The notes under the pieces: model-generated
Database searches by the model: none
Seen by the model: the letters and a program-made list of their open reading frames with translations, nothing else
Told to the model about the DNA's origin: nothing
Made by a program: the position numbers and the translations under genes
In this document: positions 11,141-24,975 of the stretch, one piece after another
How the letters are laid out: every line of letters starts with the position of its first letter
Position numbering within the stretch: the stretch's first letter is position 1
Source: Physella acuta
Lineage: Eukaryota > Mollusca > Gastropoda > Physidae
Direction: 5' to 3'
Length of the DNA stretch: 64,000 nt
Assembly (NCBI RefSeq): GCF_028476545.1
Contig: NW_026732700.1
Coordinates: forward strand, 152,501 to 216,500

Positions 11141-12570
11141 TGTCATGTATGTCATTTCATGTCATGTCATGTATGTCATGTATGTCATGTATGTCATGTA
11201 TGTCATGTATGTCATGTATGTCATGTATGTCATGTATGTCATGTATGTCATGTATGTCATGTATGTCATGTATGTCATGTATGTCATGTATGTCATGTAT
11301 GTCATGTATGTCATGTATGTCATGTATGTCATGTATGTCATGTATGTCATGTATGTCATGTATGTCATGTATGTCATGTATGTCATGTATGTCATGTATG
11401 TCATGTATGTCATGTATGTCATGTATGTCATGTATGTCATGTATGTCATGTATGTCATGTATGTCATGTATGTCATGTATGTCATGTATGTCATGTATGT
11501 CATGTATGTCATGTATGTCATGTATGTCATGTATGTCATGTATGTCATGTATGTCATGTATGTCATGTATGTCATGTATGTCATGTATGTCATGTATGTC
11601 ATGTATGTCATGTATGTCATGTATGTCATGTATGTCATGTATGTCATGTATGTCATGTATGTCATGTATGTCATGTATGTCATGTATGTCATGTATGTCA
11701 TGTATGTCATGTATGTCATGTATGTCATGTATGTCATGTATGTCATGTATGTCATGTATGTCATGTATGTCATGTATGTCATGTCATGTATGTCATGTAT
11801 GTCTATGTCATGTATGTCATGTATGTCATGTATGTCATGTATGTCATGTATGTCATGTATGTCATGTATGTCATGTATGTCATGTATGTCATGTATGTCA
11901 TGTATGTCATGTATGTCATGTATGTCATGTATGTCATGTATGTCATGTATGTCATGCATGTCATGCATGTCATGTATGCCATGTATGCCATGTATGCCAT
12001 GTATGTCATGTATGTCATGTATGTCATGTATGTCATGTATGTCACGTATGTCACGTATGTCATGTATGTCATGTATGTCATGTATGTCATGTATGTCATG
12101 TATGTCATGTATGTCATGTATGTCATGTATGTCATGTATGTCATGTATGTTATGTATGTCATGTATGTCATGTATGTCATGTATGTCATGTATGTCATGT
12201 ATGTCATGTATGTCATGTATGTCATGTATGTCATGTATGTCATGTATGTCATGTATGTCATGTATGTCATGTATGTCATGTATTTCATGTATGTCATGTA
12301 TGTCATGTATGTCATGTATGTCATGTATGTCATGTATGTCATGTATGTCATGTATGTCATGTATGTCATGTATGTCATGTATGTCATGTATGTCATGTAT
12401 GTCATGTATGTCATGTATGTCATGTATGTCATATATGTCATGTATGTCATGTATGTCATATATGTCATGTATGTCATGCATGTCATGTATGTCATGTATG
12501 TCATGTATGTCATGTATGTCATGTATGTCATGTATGTCATGTATGTCAAGTATGTTATGTATGTCATGTC
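11141..12570 (+). repeat. 1.4-kb satellite with 9-bp unit (CATGTATGT)n
   Basis: About 155 copies of CATGTATGT. The first about 600 bp (11168-11775) is essentially perfect, about 68 units. From 11776 there are phase breaks and scattered variants (CATGCATGT, ATGCC, CACGTA, CATATA). Because 9 is divisible by 3 and the unit has no stop in most frames, it yields open frames of 254-519 codons in five frames (HVC, MYV, MSC, HDI and MTY repeats), all artefacts. Confidence 0.97.
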
Positions 12571-12990
12571 AATTAAATAAATTCAAATCAAGCCAAACCA
12601 TTTCGTTTCGTGTCGAGTCGTGAAAGCGTCATCTCATGTCACGTTATACGCTGTAAAAATCACAAGTCAAGACAGGCGAAGTTATAACATCTCACTCGAT
12701 TAAATTCAAAAGTCACCTCACGTTATGTCATATTATGTCAAGTCCAATTACGTCACATCATGAAAGGAACAAAAAAACTATTTTAATCCAAGTCACATTG
12801 ACCCAAGTCAGGTCATATTTTTGTTTTATGTCTTTAAAGTGCTAGCAAGTCAACTGCAGACAATAAGTCAAGTCCAGTCACACTAAGCACATCAGTGTGC
12901 TGCGACAGGCTAGACTCCACGCCACACGATACTGACGTCACGTTACGTCACGACAGCCGCAGGTCCGAGCGCGTGCAACAATTCCAGATT
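12571..12990. repeat. Decayed halo of the GTCA satellite
   Basis: Scattered GTCA, GTCAC and TGTCAAGTC motifs, too diverged for a period. They look like an older edge of the same array. Confidence 0.5.
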
Positions 12991-13392
12991 GGCCAGTCAC
13001 GTTTTTTGTCGGCGTACGTCTGCTCTGGGATAGGTCAAGCACAAGAGCGTTATTTCACGAAACAATTAAAGATAGTTTTTAATTATTTCTTTAATTGCCT
13101 CTTCCACTGCTCCTAACTGCGAATCAATACATCTTTTATGAAAAAAATGTAAACATTTTCTTACACCAAAAACATTTAATTTAATTAAACGTGTTCATTA
13201 TTTAATTTAATAAATATTATTAAATAAGATTTACAAATGGACTAATAGCATCGCTAAAAACGTGGTTCTTTAATTTTTTTATTTTTATTTTCGAGTTAGA
13301 AAAAAAACATGGATTTGCTGCCGGCATAAGACAAAGTACGGTAACTCTAGATGAAAGAAATAAAACCAGCAACGTACGGAGCGAGCTAAACA
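12991..13392. other. No gene recognised
   Basis: AT-rich. No domain in the short frames. Confidence 0.45.
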
Positions 13393-13565
13393 TTGTTTAC
13401 GTATAACAATTACAGTTTTTATATAACAATCACAATGTTTACATCATAATCACGGTTGTTATATAACAAGCTCAGTGTTTATATAGTCATTACAGTAATT
13501 ATTTATCAATTATAGTGTTTACATAACAACCACATTGCTTATATAACAATCTAAGTGTATAAATT
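13393..13565. repeat. AT-rich tandem repeat, about 30 bp x 6
   Basis: Imperfect units with GTTTA.ATAACAAT.ACAGT. Each copy differs by several bases. Confidence 0.6.
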
Positions 13566-13966
13566 GTTAGAGAAATGGCAAGCATATCAGTAATTTATAC
13601 AGTACAGAACATTACATTATTTACATGTGGATAAAAAAAAAAAAATGTTAGGGGATGAGAGGTTGAAGTGGAGTGGGGGGGGGGGGGGGAGTCATAGAAT
13701 GCCACATATACAAATATTATTATAATTAATAAAAACGTTTAGTAGATCTGCACGCGTATTCAATTATAGCAGGTTTTATAACAGATGTGAGTTATCTGCA
13801 GGAGAAGAATGGTCCATTTGTAAGGTTCAGATGGTGTTCTAATTATAGAGCAACATGTATGTGTGTGGGGTGGGGGGGGGGAGTTGGATTTACACTTTTA
13901 GATATGTTCGATTCGTCGCAGAAGCGGGTAAAATAATAATTAATATCCTACTGATTTTACAATTGT
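13566..13966. other. No gene; poly(G) runs
   Basis: Poly(G) at about 13675-13690 and 13870-13880 in otherwise unremarkable sequence. Confidence 0.45.
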
Positions 13967-14168
13967 AGGGACGGCGTGGTCGAATGCTAGAGCGTTCTAC
14001 TGCTAACTAAAAAGATTTCGAGTTCGGATTCATTTCATGTCCGCATCACGTACGTGAGCAATGGCTCACTCACGTGAAGGATAGTTAAGATGGCTGGACA
14101 TAGTGCTGACCACACCATCCATACATATGCCGAGTTCACTGAAACAGTTTGAATCTACTTCATCTGCA
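13967..14168 (+). repeat. tRNA-derived SINE (family 1)
   Basis: A tRNA-like head (GGCGTGGTCGAATGCTAGAG as box A region, GAGTTCGGATTC as box B) is followed by a body ending GCTGACCACACCATCCATAC... CTACTTCATCTGC. The same tail occurs near 18053, 21945, 27035 (reverse) and 56028. Confidence 0.75.
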
Positions 14169-14289
14169 CAATTTTTGTGTGAGTTAGGTTACTTTGTAAA
14201 AAGTTTCTATATTTGAACAATTGAGCAATTATCACATTTTTTGTTAAAAATGTCACAAAACTACCAGCACCCCCCCCCCCCCAAAGGAA

Positions 14290-14416
14290 AGCACGGGGTG
14301 GGGGGGGGGGGGCGGGGGGACATATGTTTGAGGGAGGCCGCAAATCGAAAGTATAATGGGGGTGCAATTCGAAAGTTTGTCCCCGGGCGCCGAAAAGGGT
14401 CGCTACGCCTCTGCCC
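14290..14416 (-). mobile_element. MITE family B fragment
   Basis: GCAAATCGAAAG, GTGCAATTCGAAAGTTTGTC and GGGTCGCTACGCCTCTG match the internal part of the 63793 copy. A long G run precedes it. One end is missing and no duplication was found. Confidence 0.6.
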
Positions 14417-14762
14417 CCCCCTCTCCGTTAAATTTTATCGATGTGTTAGACCTAGTTTTTAATACGACGGATAGAGTGCTGCTCTGATACAGCAGTATGT
14501 TAGTTACATAAAACGCATACTCGGACGAGCTACGACATATGGCTGTATCACCTGATCGTGCAGACGATAAATTCGCATCGATCTCAACAGACCAGCTGAT
14601 CGCGTTTCAAACAAAAAGTTTTTTTTGTCATTTCCTTGCGCATTGGACTATAATTATTTATCACCAGCTGTGCAAATTATTATACGTAATGCAAGAGTTT
14701 AAGCTTGTCGCATCGTCAGGTAACACACACATACATAGGCTGGTGCGTAAGTACACTTAAGC
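14417..14762. other. No gene recognised
   Basis: A 73-codon frame at 14539-14760 has no recognisable domain. Confidence 0.4.
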
Positions 14763-14841
14763 ACGCGCACATATACACACGCACACAAACACACAAACAA
14801 ACATACACACACCATAAACCATAAACATAAATATATACATT

Positions 14842-14935
<94 letters not shown>
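14763..14935. repeat. (AC)n then (TA)n microsatellite
   Basis: A degenerate AC stretch (14763-14812) precedes about 44 TA dinucleotides (14848-14935). After it comes GACACAATTTAGGAGGTGAC, resembling a short piece of MITE family B (to about 14975). Confidence 0.9.
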
Positions 14936-14937
<2 letters not shown>

Positions 14938-14975
14938 CACAATTTAGGAGGTGACACCAATTCGAAACATCATAA

Positions 14976-16134
<1,159 letters not shown>

Positions 16135-16262
16135 CGTTGTCACGTGGGTGGTTTCAAGTTTCGAGTTATCTTCCCTGGTTTGAGTCGACCCAGCTCTAAT
16201 GGTTACCCGAAGCAATTTGGAAAACAGTGACCACACCCCGCCTTCCTATGCCCGGATGATAG
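16135..16262 (+). repeat. Diverged SINE family 1 fragment
   Basis: GAGTCGACCCAGCTCTAATG and CAGTGACCACACC match the body of the 56028 copy. Head and tail are poor. Confidence 0.5.
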
Positions 16263-17107
16263 AAAAATTTGCACTTTTCTAGAAACAGCCGGGTCAAAAA
16301 AAAATGTATTTGGTTTTTTTTTTTTAAACTTTAGCGTGTATGTAAATGTGTTTTGTGTCCTTACTTGCAATGCTCAGTCGTCGTCCCCTACCCCCCCTCC
16401 CTCACTTCATCTGACCAGGCGCCTGTCGGTTCTTCACTGCCTGCACGTGCAGTACTCAACCACCCATACGCACCCCCCCCCCCCCCCCCCACCCAAAAAA
16501 AAAAAAGAATCTCGGTACTTATCAGTTAGCCATACGCACATTCTCGTGAGTTGTTTTTAGTATCGCCAAAATAATTTAACCTTAATATGCACAGTAGCCG
16601 TTACAGTAAACCTAACTATCAAGCAACTTCTCTCCTAACACTGTATAAAACGTTGAGATTTAAGCATTCATTGTTACCTTCGATACCAAGTAATCGTATG
16701 AGTGTGGCTAATCGATCTATACCAGTTTTAAAAAAAATATTTCTCAATTAACTTCCAATTAAAATCAGTTTTCGATAACGAATTGATGAGAATTGGTTAA
16801 GATTAATTAATTTCCCCCGCTTAATTAGCCATTAGCTTTAAAAGTTGAACAAAAACCAGACCTTTAAAGCGGTATAATCCCAGAGTTCCGCCGCTCCAAG
16901 AGTTAAGTCCCCTGGCTTTTAGAAACGAGTTAAGTCCCCTGGGCGGGCGTGACACCGCTACGACTGAACGGTTCTTGAGAGGATGAATTCCATTGGTTCA
17001 GGTCGGCGGGTCACGTGTTGCGGGGTAATTGATTTTTCACACCTATCGTCCGCCTCCTCCGTGCTGATGACGTTTGACTGGTACGGCTAACGGGACAGGC
17101 TATGTGG
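16263..17107. other. No gene; poly(C)/poly(A) block
   Basis: A C run then an A run lie at about 16470-16506. The remainder is AT-rich with no coding signal. Confidence 0.45.
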
Positions 17108-17753
<646 letters not shown>

Positions 17754-18052
17754 CTCTGAGGTATTGCACACACCAGGTGTCGCCACTATCTGCGCCATCA
17801 GAGATTCAAGCCAAGATGATTTGTTCAACAGGATGACTGGATATTTTTTTATTATCATCAGTAAATTACCTTTGTTATGTCGTCAGCTAAACAGCTGGTA
17901 TAACTGGGACGCTGTTGTATTAGTATATCGATTTTATGTGATGGTGTTTTCTTCTTACAAGGTTTTGAAGAGTGTGTGGGAGGTTTTTTAGTGGGCGGAG
18001 TGGCACTTTAAAATTCCATTTTTTTTAAAGGTATAAATGGAAGCTTTGTATG
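17754..18052. other. No gene recognised
   Basis: Unremarkable sequence. Short frames only. Confidence 0.4.
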
Positions 18053-18275
18053 GTGACGGCGTGGTGAGGGGAGTGGGATAGAGCGCATGAATGTTAGCTG
18101 AAATGTTCGGATACCACAGTAGAAACACACCTGAGTCCACCCAGCTTTAATGAGTACCTGACTCAAGTTGGGGGGGGGGGTAAATATTATATTGAATGCA
18201 TCTGATCCCACTATCCTTACGTATGCTAAACTTCACAAAAACAGCTGAACTCTGCTTCATTTGCAATATCTACAC
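18053..18275 (+). repeat. SINE family 1 copy, diverged
   Basis: GACGGCGTGGT at the head, then CTGAGTCCACCCAGCTTTAA, GAGTACCTGACTCAAGTT, and a tail with ACTCTGCTTCATTTGC. A poly(G) run interrupts it at about 18171-18180. Confidence 0.65.
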
Positions 18276-19035
18276 CCACGTTGTCATATTTCAAAAAAAT
18301 AAATTCTGAGGGTTTAAGCTGTCCTTAGATATCATCATGGACACATAAATAGTCTTATACCGACGCGTTGAAATAACACTATATTAAAATTGCAGTAACA
18401 AACCCTACTTCCATTACCCCTTTATGTCTACTTTTATACCATGAGCATACAAGTATTTATCTGACGTGATGTTTTCAAACGACTTAGCAAACTTAGTGTA
18501 AGCCAAGAATAAAAAACAATTAACAATTAACTGTGTATACAACCACTGTTTCTTTCAGGCATCCAATGAACCATCCAACTTGTTTAGAACTGTCAACTTT
18601 CTTTTTTTAGAACACATTCATCAAAAGTATTTAGAAATAAAATTATCCAACTAATTTTGGAACAGGTCAACTGGTTTATTTTAAATAAACAACCATAAAA
18701 GCACATTTATTCATTTTTTCTTGACTTAAGTCAACTTTAACTTCACGCGTGAAGTTACGTTAATTTGTTTTTTTTTTCTTGTACTTTTTTTCTGCTGGTA
18801 GACGGTTCGGAAATGTAAGGTGGCTTAAAATAGTCCCGAAACCGTTTCCGGTGTACAAGATTTGTCTGCCCTTGTTTGAGTTGACTGTGATAAAGTCATG
18901 TAAGACGTGACGAGGATTTAATTAGGTTGTCATGGTTAATTAATTCAAGGTCGGTAATCAGGTCAGGGCTGGTTGTTTTTTTTTATCCACAACGGAGTTG
19001 GAAGAGTTAATGCCCTTGTTTACAAACATGGGTAT
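18276..19035. other. No gene recognised
   Basis: AT-rich spacer. No coding or repeat structure was seen. Confidence 0.45.
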
Positions 19036-19430
19036 GGTGTGTGGTCCTTACATGATGTGTGTGGTCCTTTGATGATTTGTGTGTCGTCCTGTGTGTGGTC
19101 CTTACATGATTTGTGTGTGGTCCTTACATGATTTGTGTGTGGTCCTTACATGATTTGTGTGTGGTCCTTACATGATTTGTGTGTGGTCCTTAGATGATTT
19201 GTGTGTGGTCCTTACATGATTTGTGTGTGGTCCTTACATGATTTGTGTGTGGTCCTTACATGATTTGTGTGTGGTCCTTACATGATTTGTGTGTGGTCCT
19301 AACATGATTTGTGTGTGGTCCTGTGTGTGGTCCTTACATGATTTGTGTGTGGTCCTTAGATCTTTTGTGTGTGGTCCTTACATGATTATTGTGTGGTCCC
19401 TACATGATTTGTGTGTGGTCCTTACATGAG
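19036..19430. repeat. Minisatellite, 22-bp unit
   Basis: About 17 copies of a unit containing GTGTGGTCCTTACATGATTT. Most are identical; a few carry GATC, TAGATG or truncated variants. Confidence 0.9.
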
Positions 19431-19700
19431 TTATTCTTTGTATAAACTAGCATCTATTAACTGAATCAGATTAAAAAAAAAACTTTCCTACCCCGTTCTC
19501 CAGTTCTCCCCCCCCCCCCCCCCCCCTTAACATAGTGTCACATTGCTTAGTTTTAATATCGCTTTTGACGTCAAACTAATTAGTTGAAAAATCAAGACAT
19601 AGACGCTTTAATGACACTATCGGTAATTATTTTTTATCACGCATAAGTTTCTTACAAGTAGAAAGTAAGACACAAGAACAACGCATGGGAGAAGACACTG
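19431..19700. other. No gene; poly(C) run
   Basis: A C homopolymer of about 20 bases at 19508-19527. Confidence 0.5.
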
Positions 19701-20154
19701 CTACGTGTGGTGGAGGGGGGGGGGGGGGGAGATACTGTTCTGTATGGGGGTGGGGGGGTGGTAGAAGTTAATGTTCCGTATGAGGTGGGGTGGGGGGGGG
19801 GTGGGGCGGAAGATACTGTTCCATATGAGGTGGGCTGGGGGGGGAGGATACTATTCCGTATGAGGTGGGGTGGGGGAGATATTGTTCCGTATGAGAGGGG
19901 GGGGGGGGAAGATACTGTTCCGTATGAGGTGGGGTGGGGTGGGGGGTGCGGAAGATATTGTTCCGTATGAGGTGGGGTGGGGGGCGGAAGATACTGTTCC
20001 GAATGAGGGGGGGGGGATGGGGGCGGAGGATTCTATTCCGTATGAGGTGGGGTGGGGGAAGATACTGTTCCGTATGAGGTGGGGTGGGGGGGGGGGGCGG
20101 AAGATACTGTTCCCTATGGGTGGTGTGGGGGGGGGGCGGAAGATACTGTTCCGT
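19701..20154 (+). repeat. Tandem repeat with G-rich variable linkers
   Basis: About ten copies of a core (GATACTGTTCCGTATG) joined by GGTGGGGTGGGGGG-type linkers of varying length. The linkers have quadruplex-forming character. Frames of 87-97 codons here are Gly-rich artefacts. Confidence 0.85.
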
Positions 20155-20430
20155 ATGGAGTGAAGATACTGTTCCGTATGGAGTGAAGATACTGTTCCGT
20201 ATGGAGTGAAGATACTGTTCCGTATGGAGTGAAGATACTGTTCCGTATGGAGTGAAGATACTGTTCCGTATGGAGTGAAGATACTGTTCCGTATGGAGTG
20301 AAGATACTGTTCCGTATGGAGTGAAGATACTGTTCCGTATGGAGTGAAGATACTGTTCCGTATGGAGTGAAGATACTGTTCCGTATGGAGTGAAGATACT
20401 GTTCCGTATGGAGTGAAGATACTGCTAGAA
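20155..20430 (+). repeat. Minisatellite, 23-bp unit, near-perfect
   Basis: About 12 identical copies of GATACTGTTCCGTATG plus a short GAGTGAA linker. It shares its core with the G-rich array on its left. The 112-codon minus frame is an artefact. Confidence 0.95.
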
Positions 20431-20489
20431 TCGGAAGACTAAAACCGCCCACACTATATAGATTCGATCCTGTTTAATCGAACCACCGT

Positions 20490-20815
20490 TTACATTGGAC
20501 ACCTGTTAACTCGGACACCTGTTAACTTGGACACATGTTAACTTGGACACCTGTTAACTTGGACACCTGTAACTTGGACACCTGTAACTTGGACACCTGT
20601 TAACTTGGACACCTGTAACTTGGACACCTGTAACTTGGACACCTGTTAACTTGGACACCTGTAACTTGGACACCTGTTAACTCGGACACCTGTAACTTGG
20701 ACACCTGTTAACTTGGACACCTGTTAACTTGGACACCTGTTAACTTGGACACCTGTAACTTGGACACCTGTTAACTTGGACACCTGTTAACTCGGACACC
20801 TGTAACTTGGACACC
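20490..20815 (+). repeat. Minisatellite, 15/16-bp unit
   Basis: About 20 copies of GTTAACTTGGACACCT, with a one-base-shorter form GTAACTTGGACACCT interspersed without a fixed order. Confidence 0.95.
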
Positions 20816-21831
20816 GTTGATTTGAGCCAAATTGCAGGACAAGCCCATAGAGTATACTCGCATCTGATCATTGTTCTGGTAACTAATGTAATTCTCCAGG
20901 ACAGGCGTGGCTCACAGTTCTAATCTAGTGGGACCCAAGACCCCAGGGAAGGTACATGGTCTAAGAATGACACATATCGCAGCTAAATGGAGGGACTCCG
21001 TTAATCAAGACTCCTCGACTTAGCGAGAAGAGCTTTAGCTATAGAACTTAACTTGGCATCTTCGCGCATTCATGTTGGAAAATGACGTCTCAATAATCTC
21101 TGATGTATGCTGATTAAAACCACGTGAAACCAGCACGTCATCTTATAGTTCTACATATAGGCCTAAATTTATAAATATCACATATCTGAGCCAACCGCCT
21201 AATTGGGGGAAAATACCACGATGTCCCGATTAAGCGAAACCGACTATGTCCGTTAAGAGTTGTAAAGTTAAAGTTTTCTTTAAATGTTAGCATTTAGGAT
21301 CATCATCAAGATAAAGTTTAGTTGTAAAATATTATTCTTATATTTTTATTTCTTATAATATATTTCTATCTATATATAACCGTTTAGCTTGCTCTTCTAG
21401 TAATGGTAACTTATAACTTTAAAAAAAATACGATGGAGACATTATGAAAATGACAACATTTCGAAAATGTTGAAATGTATACAGTGAAGTGATATTAGCG
21501 AATTGATGAAATGTCAGAAGGTATATATAGCCTGTCTGGCGTTGGTCAATGGTGTCTGTTTACTTGTATTTTTAAATGTCTGTAAGGATGGAGGGGGGTG
21601 GCAATGTGACGACTAATTGAGTTCCTCGAAAACAGACTACATATGTCGCGAAGGGGGCGGGGGGCGGGGGATTCTTATAGGCGATTTTAATTAAACAACG
21701 GAAAATATTGCTTAATTCAATGTTCTGAAACTCCTACTTGTTAATTGTTTCTACAAAAGCTTTAATTAGATAGTTTTTTTTTAAATGAACATTTGATAGA
21801 GTTAGAGTATCGAATTTCTGGATCGGACCTT
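20816..21831. other. No gene recognised
   Basis: Mostly unique. A G-rich stretch (about 21650-21672) is the only low-complexity tract. Confidence 0.45.
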
Positions 21832-21942
21832 GTCTAATACGGGTCTACTAGCTAGTCAACACGGGTCTACTAGCTAGTCAACACGGGTCTACTAGCTAGT
21901 CAACACGGGTCTACTAGCTAGTCAACACGGGTCTACTAGCTG
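21832..21942 (+). repeat. Minisatellite, 22-bp unit x 5
   Basis: Five near-identical copies of a unit with ACGGGTCTACTAGCTAGTCA. The unit contains CTAGCTAG, which is self-complementary. Confidence 0.9.
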
Positions 21943-22060
21943 ATTCACGTAAGGGAAAATAAAGGCCGCTTGACATAGAACTGACCACACTATCACTTTA
22001 TACACTTATGTCACAGAAACAGTTGAACTCTACTTCATCTACCACATGGACCGACAGATC
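21943..22060 (+). repeat. SINE family 1 tail fragment
   Basis: TTCACGTAAGGGAAAATAAA, GAACTGACCACACTATCA and AACTCTACTTCATCTACCAC match the 56028 tail. The tRNA-like head appears to be replaced by the minisatellite on its left. Confidence 0.6.
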
Positions 22061-23429
22061 AGGAAAGATAAGTAATTTTCACCTTTTTAATAGCTAATTA
22101 GTTAACTCACTAGCAAATTAACTCTACAGATTGGCTATTTACTTATCGGAACTAACAGAAAAGCCTTCACATACGAACACCCACGCATGTTAAAATTACA
22201 ACATTATCCACAATACAACAATGATAAGTACACATACCTTGTCAGTGCGTTTCTAGGTTTCTGTGTGAAATTAAAAACAGATGATATTTTCAAATATATC
22301 TCCAAATACAGACACTTCAATCAGAAAACAATACTAGTCTAGCTTGCGATCAACTCCCGTCTACCGCATACACTACGTGTGTATACAACATTCAACATTA
22401 ATACCATTTCTCCCAGATTTAAAAAAAATCACAACCAAGAATTCTATTAGCTTGATTAAAATCCCCGCTGAAAAAAAATATTTTTTTCTTTGTTAAAATG
22501 GAAAAGTAAGTATATTAGATGATTTTTTTGTTATATTTTATTTTATGGTATTCAATTTCTAAAGTCAGAAGTCATTTCGGTAGGTCTGTATTCGAGCAGA
22601 AATTGATTTCTTTGATTCCGAGTCATGCGTGGAATCACGGTTTCCTGTTTGCTGAGGGCGGGTGCTTTAGCGGTGGGCCGGCGATTGATGTTAAATAACT
22701 AGGGGAGAGAACCACTCGACTACAAGGGTAGCTAACATTTTTAACTTTTAAAAAAAATATACTGACGAGATTTTTAAAATAGTACACCAATTAAAAACAA
22801 GCAATTCGTCAATGAGTTTTGAGCTAAAATTAGATTTCGTGATAACTAAAAACGTCATATGTTGAACTTATGAATGGCGGCGTTGTTTTGTTTATAAACA
22901 CAAGCTTAAAATAGATTCCCCGTGATGCGTATATTAATTCACCGTTTTGAGCTGCTGACGTCAGGACTTCAGCATATGATTGAACATTAGTCAGCTTTAG
23001 ACTATCGACGACTACGGCAGGCCATCAATTAAACTAAATTATTGCTAATTAGGCGTAGGTGGGGATCTTAAGTAGGCGAAACTTTAAAATAAAAGAGTAT
23101 TTTTATTCTCACCCTTCGCAAACATCCCTTTGACGACAAAGGAATGTTCATAGCCGCGATCTGTTAGAGGATAATAGTGCAAGATGCTTGTAAATACACG
23201 CAGTACTGCAATCAGTACTTCACGAAGTACTTTTGAAAGTACTGTACACTTTATAACAGTACTACCAGTTACATGAGGCACATACAGATACGCACACTGC
23301 TACTGACCCATTACACACCTTGGTGTGTAGCAGCACTATACATATACTCAGCATAACACAGTAATCAGTTCTCCACACATTAATCTACGGCTGACCACAC
23401 AAACTGTAAAAGTCGCACTAATTGTGTGC
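22061..23429. other. No gene recognised
   Basis: AT-rich spacer. The 65-codon minus frame at 23084-23281 has no recognisable domain. Confidence 0.45.
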
Positions 23430-23800
23430 ATGTTGCTATTTATGTGTACATGTATACGTAGTCACAGTACTTCACATATTCCACAACACATATAACACTA
23501 CACACACAACGCAACATACATAACACAACACATATACCACAACACATACAACATAACACACGTAACATAACATAAATACACAACACACATAACATAACAC
23601 AACACACATAACACAACACACACAACATCACACACAACAAACATAAATCTACACACAACATTACAAACATCACAAGAATAACGCTATACACAACACTACA
23701 CTCACCAACACACATAATACACACTTAACACACACATAACACCACACAACAGCACACACAGCATCACACGTATAACATCACACACAACACTGACATAAGG
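23430..23800. repeat. Degenerate ACACAA/CATAACA-rich simple repeat
   Basis: Irregular AACACA, CATAACA and ACACAAC motifs. The 94-codon Cys/Val-rich minus frame is a by-product. Confidence 0.75.
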
Positions 23801-24244
23801 TCAGAATTCAAACTGACACTAACCACTGACATACTTCACCACCACACAATCGTAACTACCTCCACCATCAGCAACTTCCAATTATCACTTCACGCGACCC
23901 ACCAAGTAAACAAATTCCTAAACACACCGGCAAAAATTCTTCCATATGTTGATGACGACATGTCAGTTTTCCTCTGACTGACATCGAGTGGCCAGATAAA
24001 ACCACGCCGATCCATGTCTAATGAAAATGTCAGCTATGGATATCTGCCATAAAAAAAACAGATTAACCTCGGCTTAATGTGATGCGTTGTTTGTGGAGGG
24101 CGGGGAGTGGACGCAAGGAAGTTTTAATATTGATGGAAAATTGTTGCGAAAGTCGGAAATATCAACCGATAAAAGTTGATGTTAGACTAAAATTAACTTA
24201 AATCATTGGATTACATTTAAATGTTGGTCATTTTTCTACACGAA
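23801..24244. other. No gene recognised
   Basis: No structure beyond short A and G runs. Confidence 0.4.
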
Positions 24245-24401
<157 letters not shown>

Positions 24402-24599
24402 GTAACAAGTCGGTACTCGTGAAATCACGTGATATGAGACATAATTAACTCCTTAACTAACTTTAACACCACGCAGTGGTGATTTATATCCCTACACGAA
24501 GTGACCCATGAAATAGCCAGTGATCCACACCTACCAAGAACTAACACCCCGCCAAGTAATACCTAAATCCTACCCGTGACAAAACCTACCTCATGACTC

Positions 24600-24975
24600 T
24601 TTACCTTACCCTACCTACCACTGACACACTATATAGTGGCGCATTGAATTACCTCACCTAACTTGAATTACCCCACCCACCTTTAACACACTACAAAGTG
24701 ACGCCTTGAATTACCCCACCCACCTTTAACACACTACAAAGTGACGCCTTGAATTACCCAACATACCATTGACACACTACAAAGTGACGCCTTGAATTAC
24801 CCCACCTACCTTTAACACACTACAAAGTGACGCCTTGAATTACCCCACCTACCTTTAACACACTACAAAGTGACGCTTTGAATTACCCCACATACCATTG
24901 ACACACTACAAAGTGACGCCTTGAATTACCCCACATACCATTGACACACTACAAAATGATGCCTTGAATTCCCCC
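24600..24975. repeat. Minisatellite, about 43-bp unit x 8
   Basis: Copies built on ACACACTACAAAGTGACGCC and TTGAATTACCCCAC. Two sub-types alternate (CCTTTAAC and CCATTGAC). A C-rich run ends the array. Confidence 0.88.

Noticed and set aside
11051-12623. Open frames of 254-519 codons on both strands (HVC, MYV, MSC, HDI and MTY repeats)
   Set aside because: They are translations of a 9-bp satellite open in five frames. There is no unique coding sequence.
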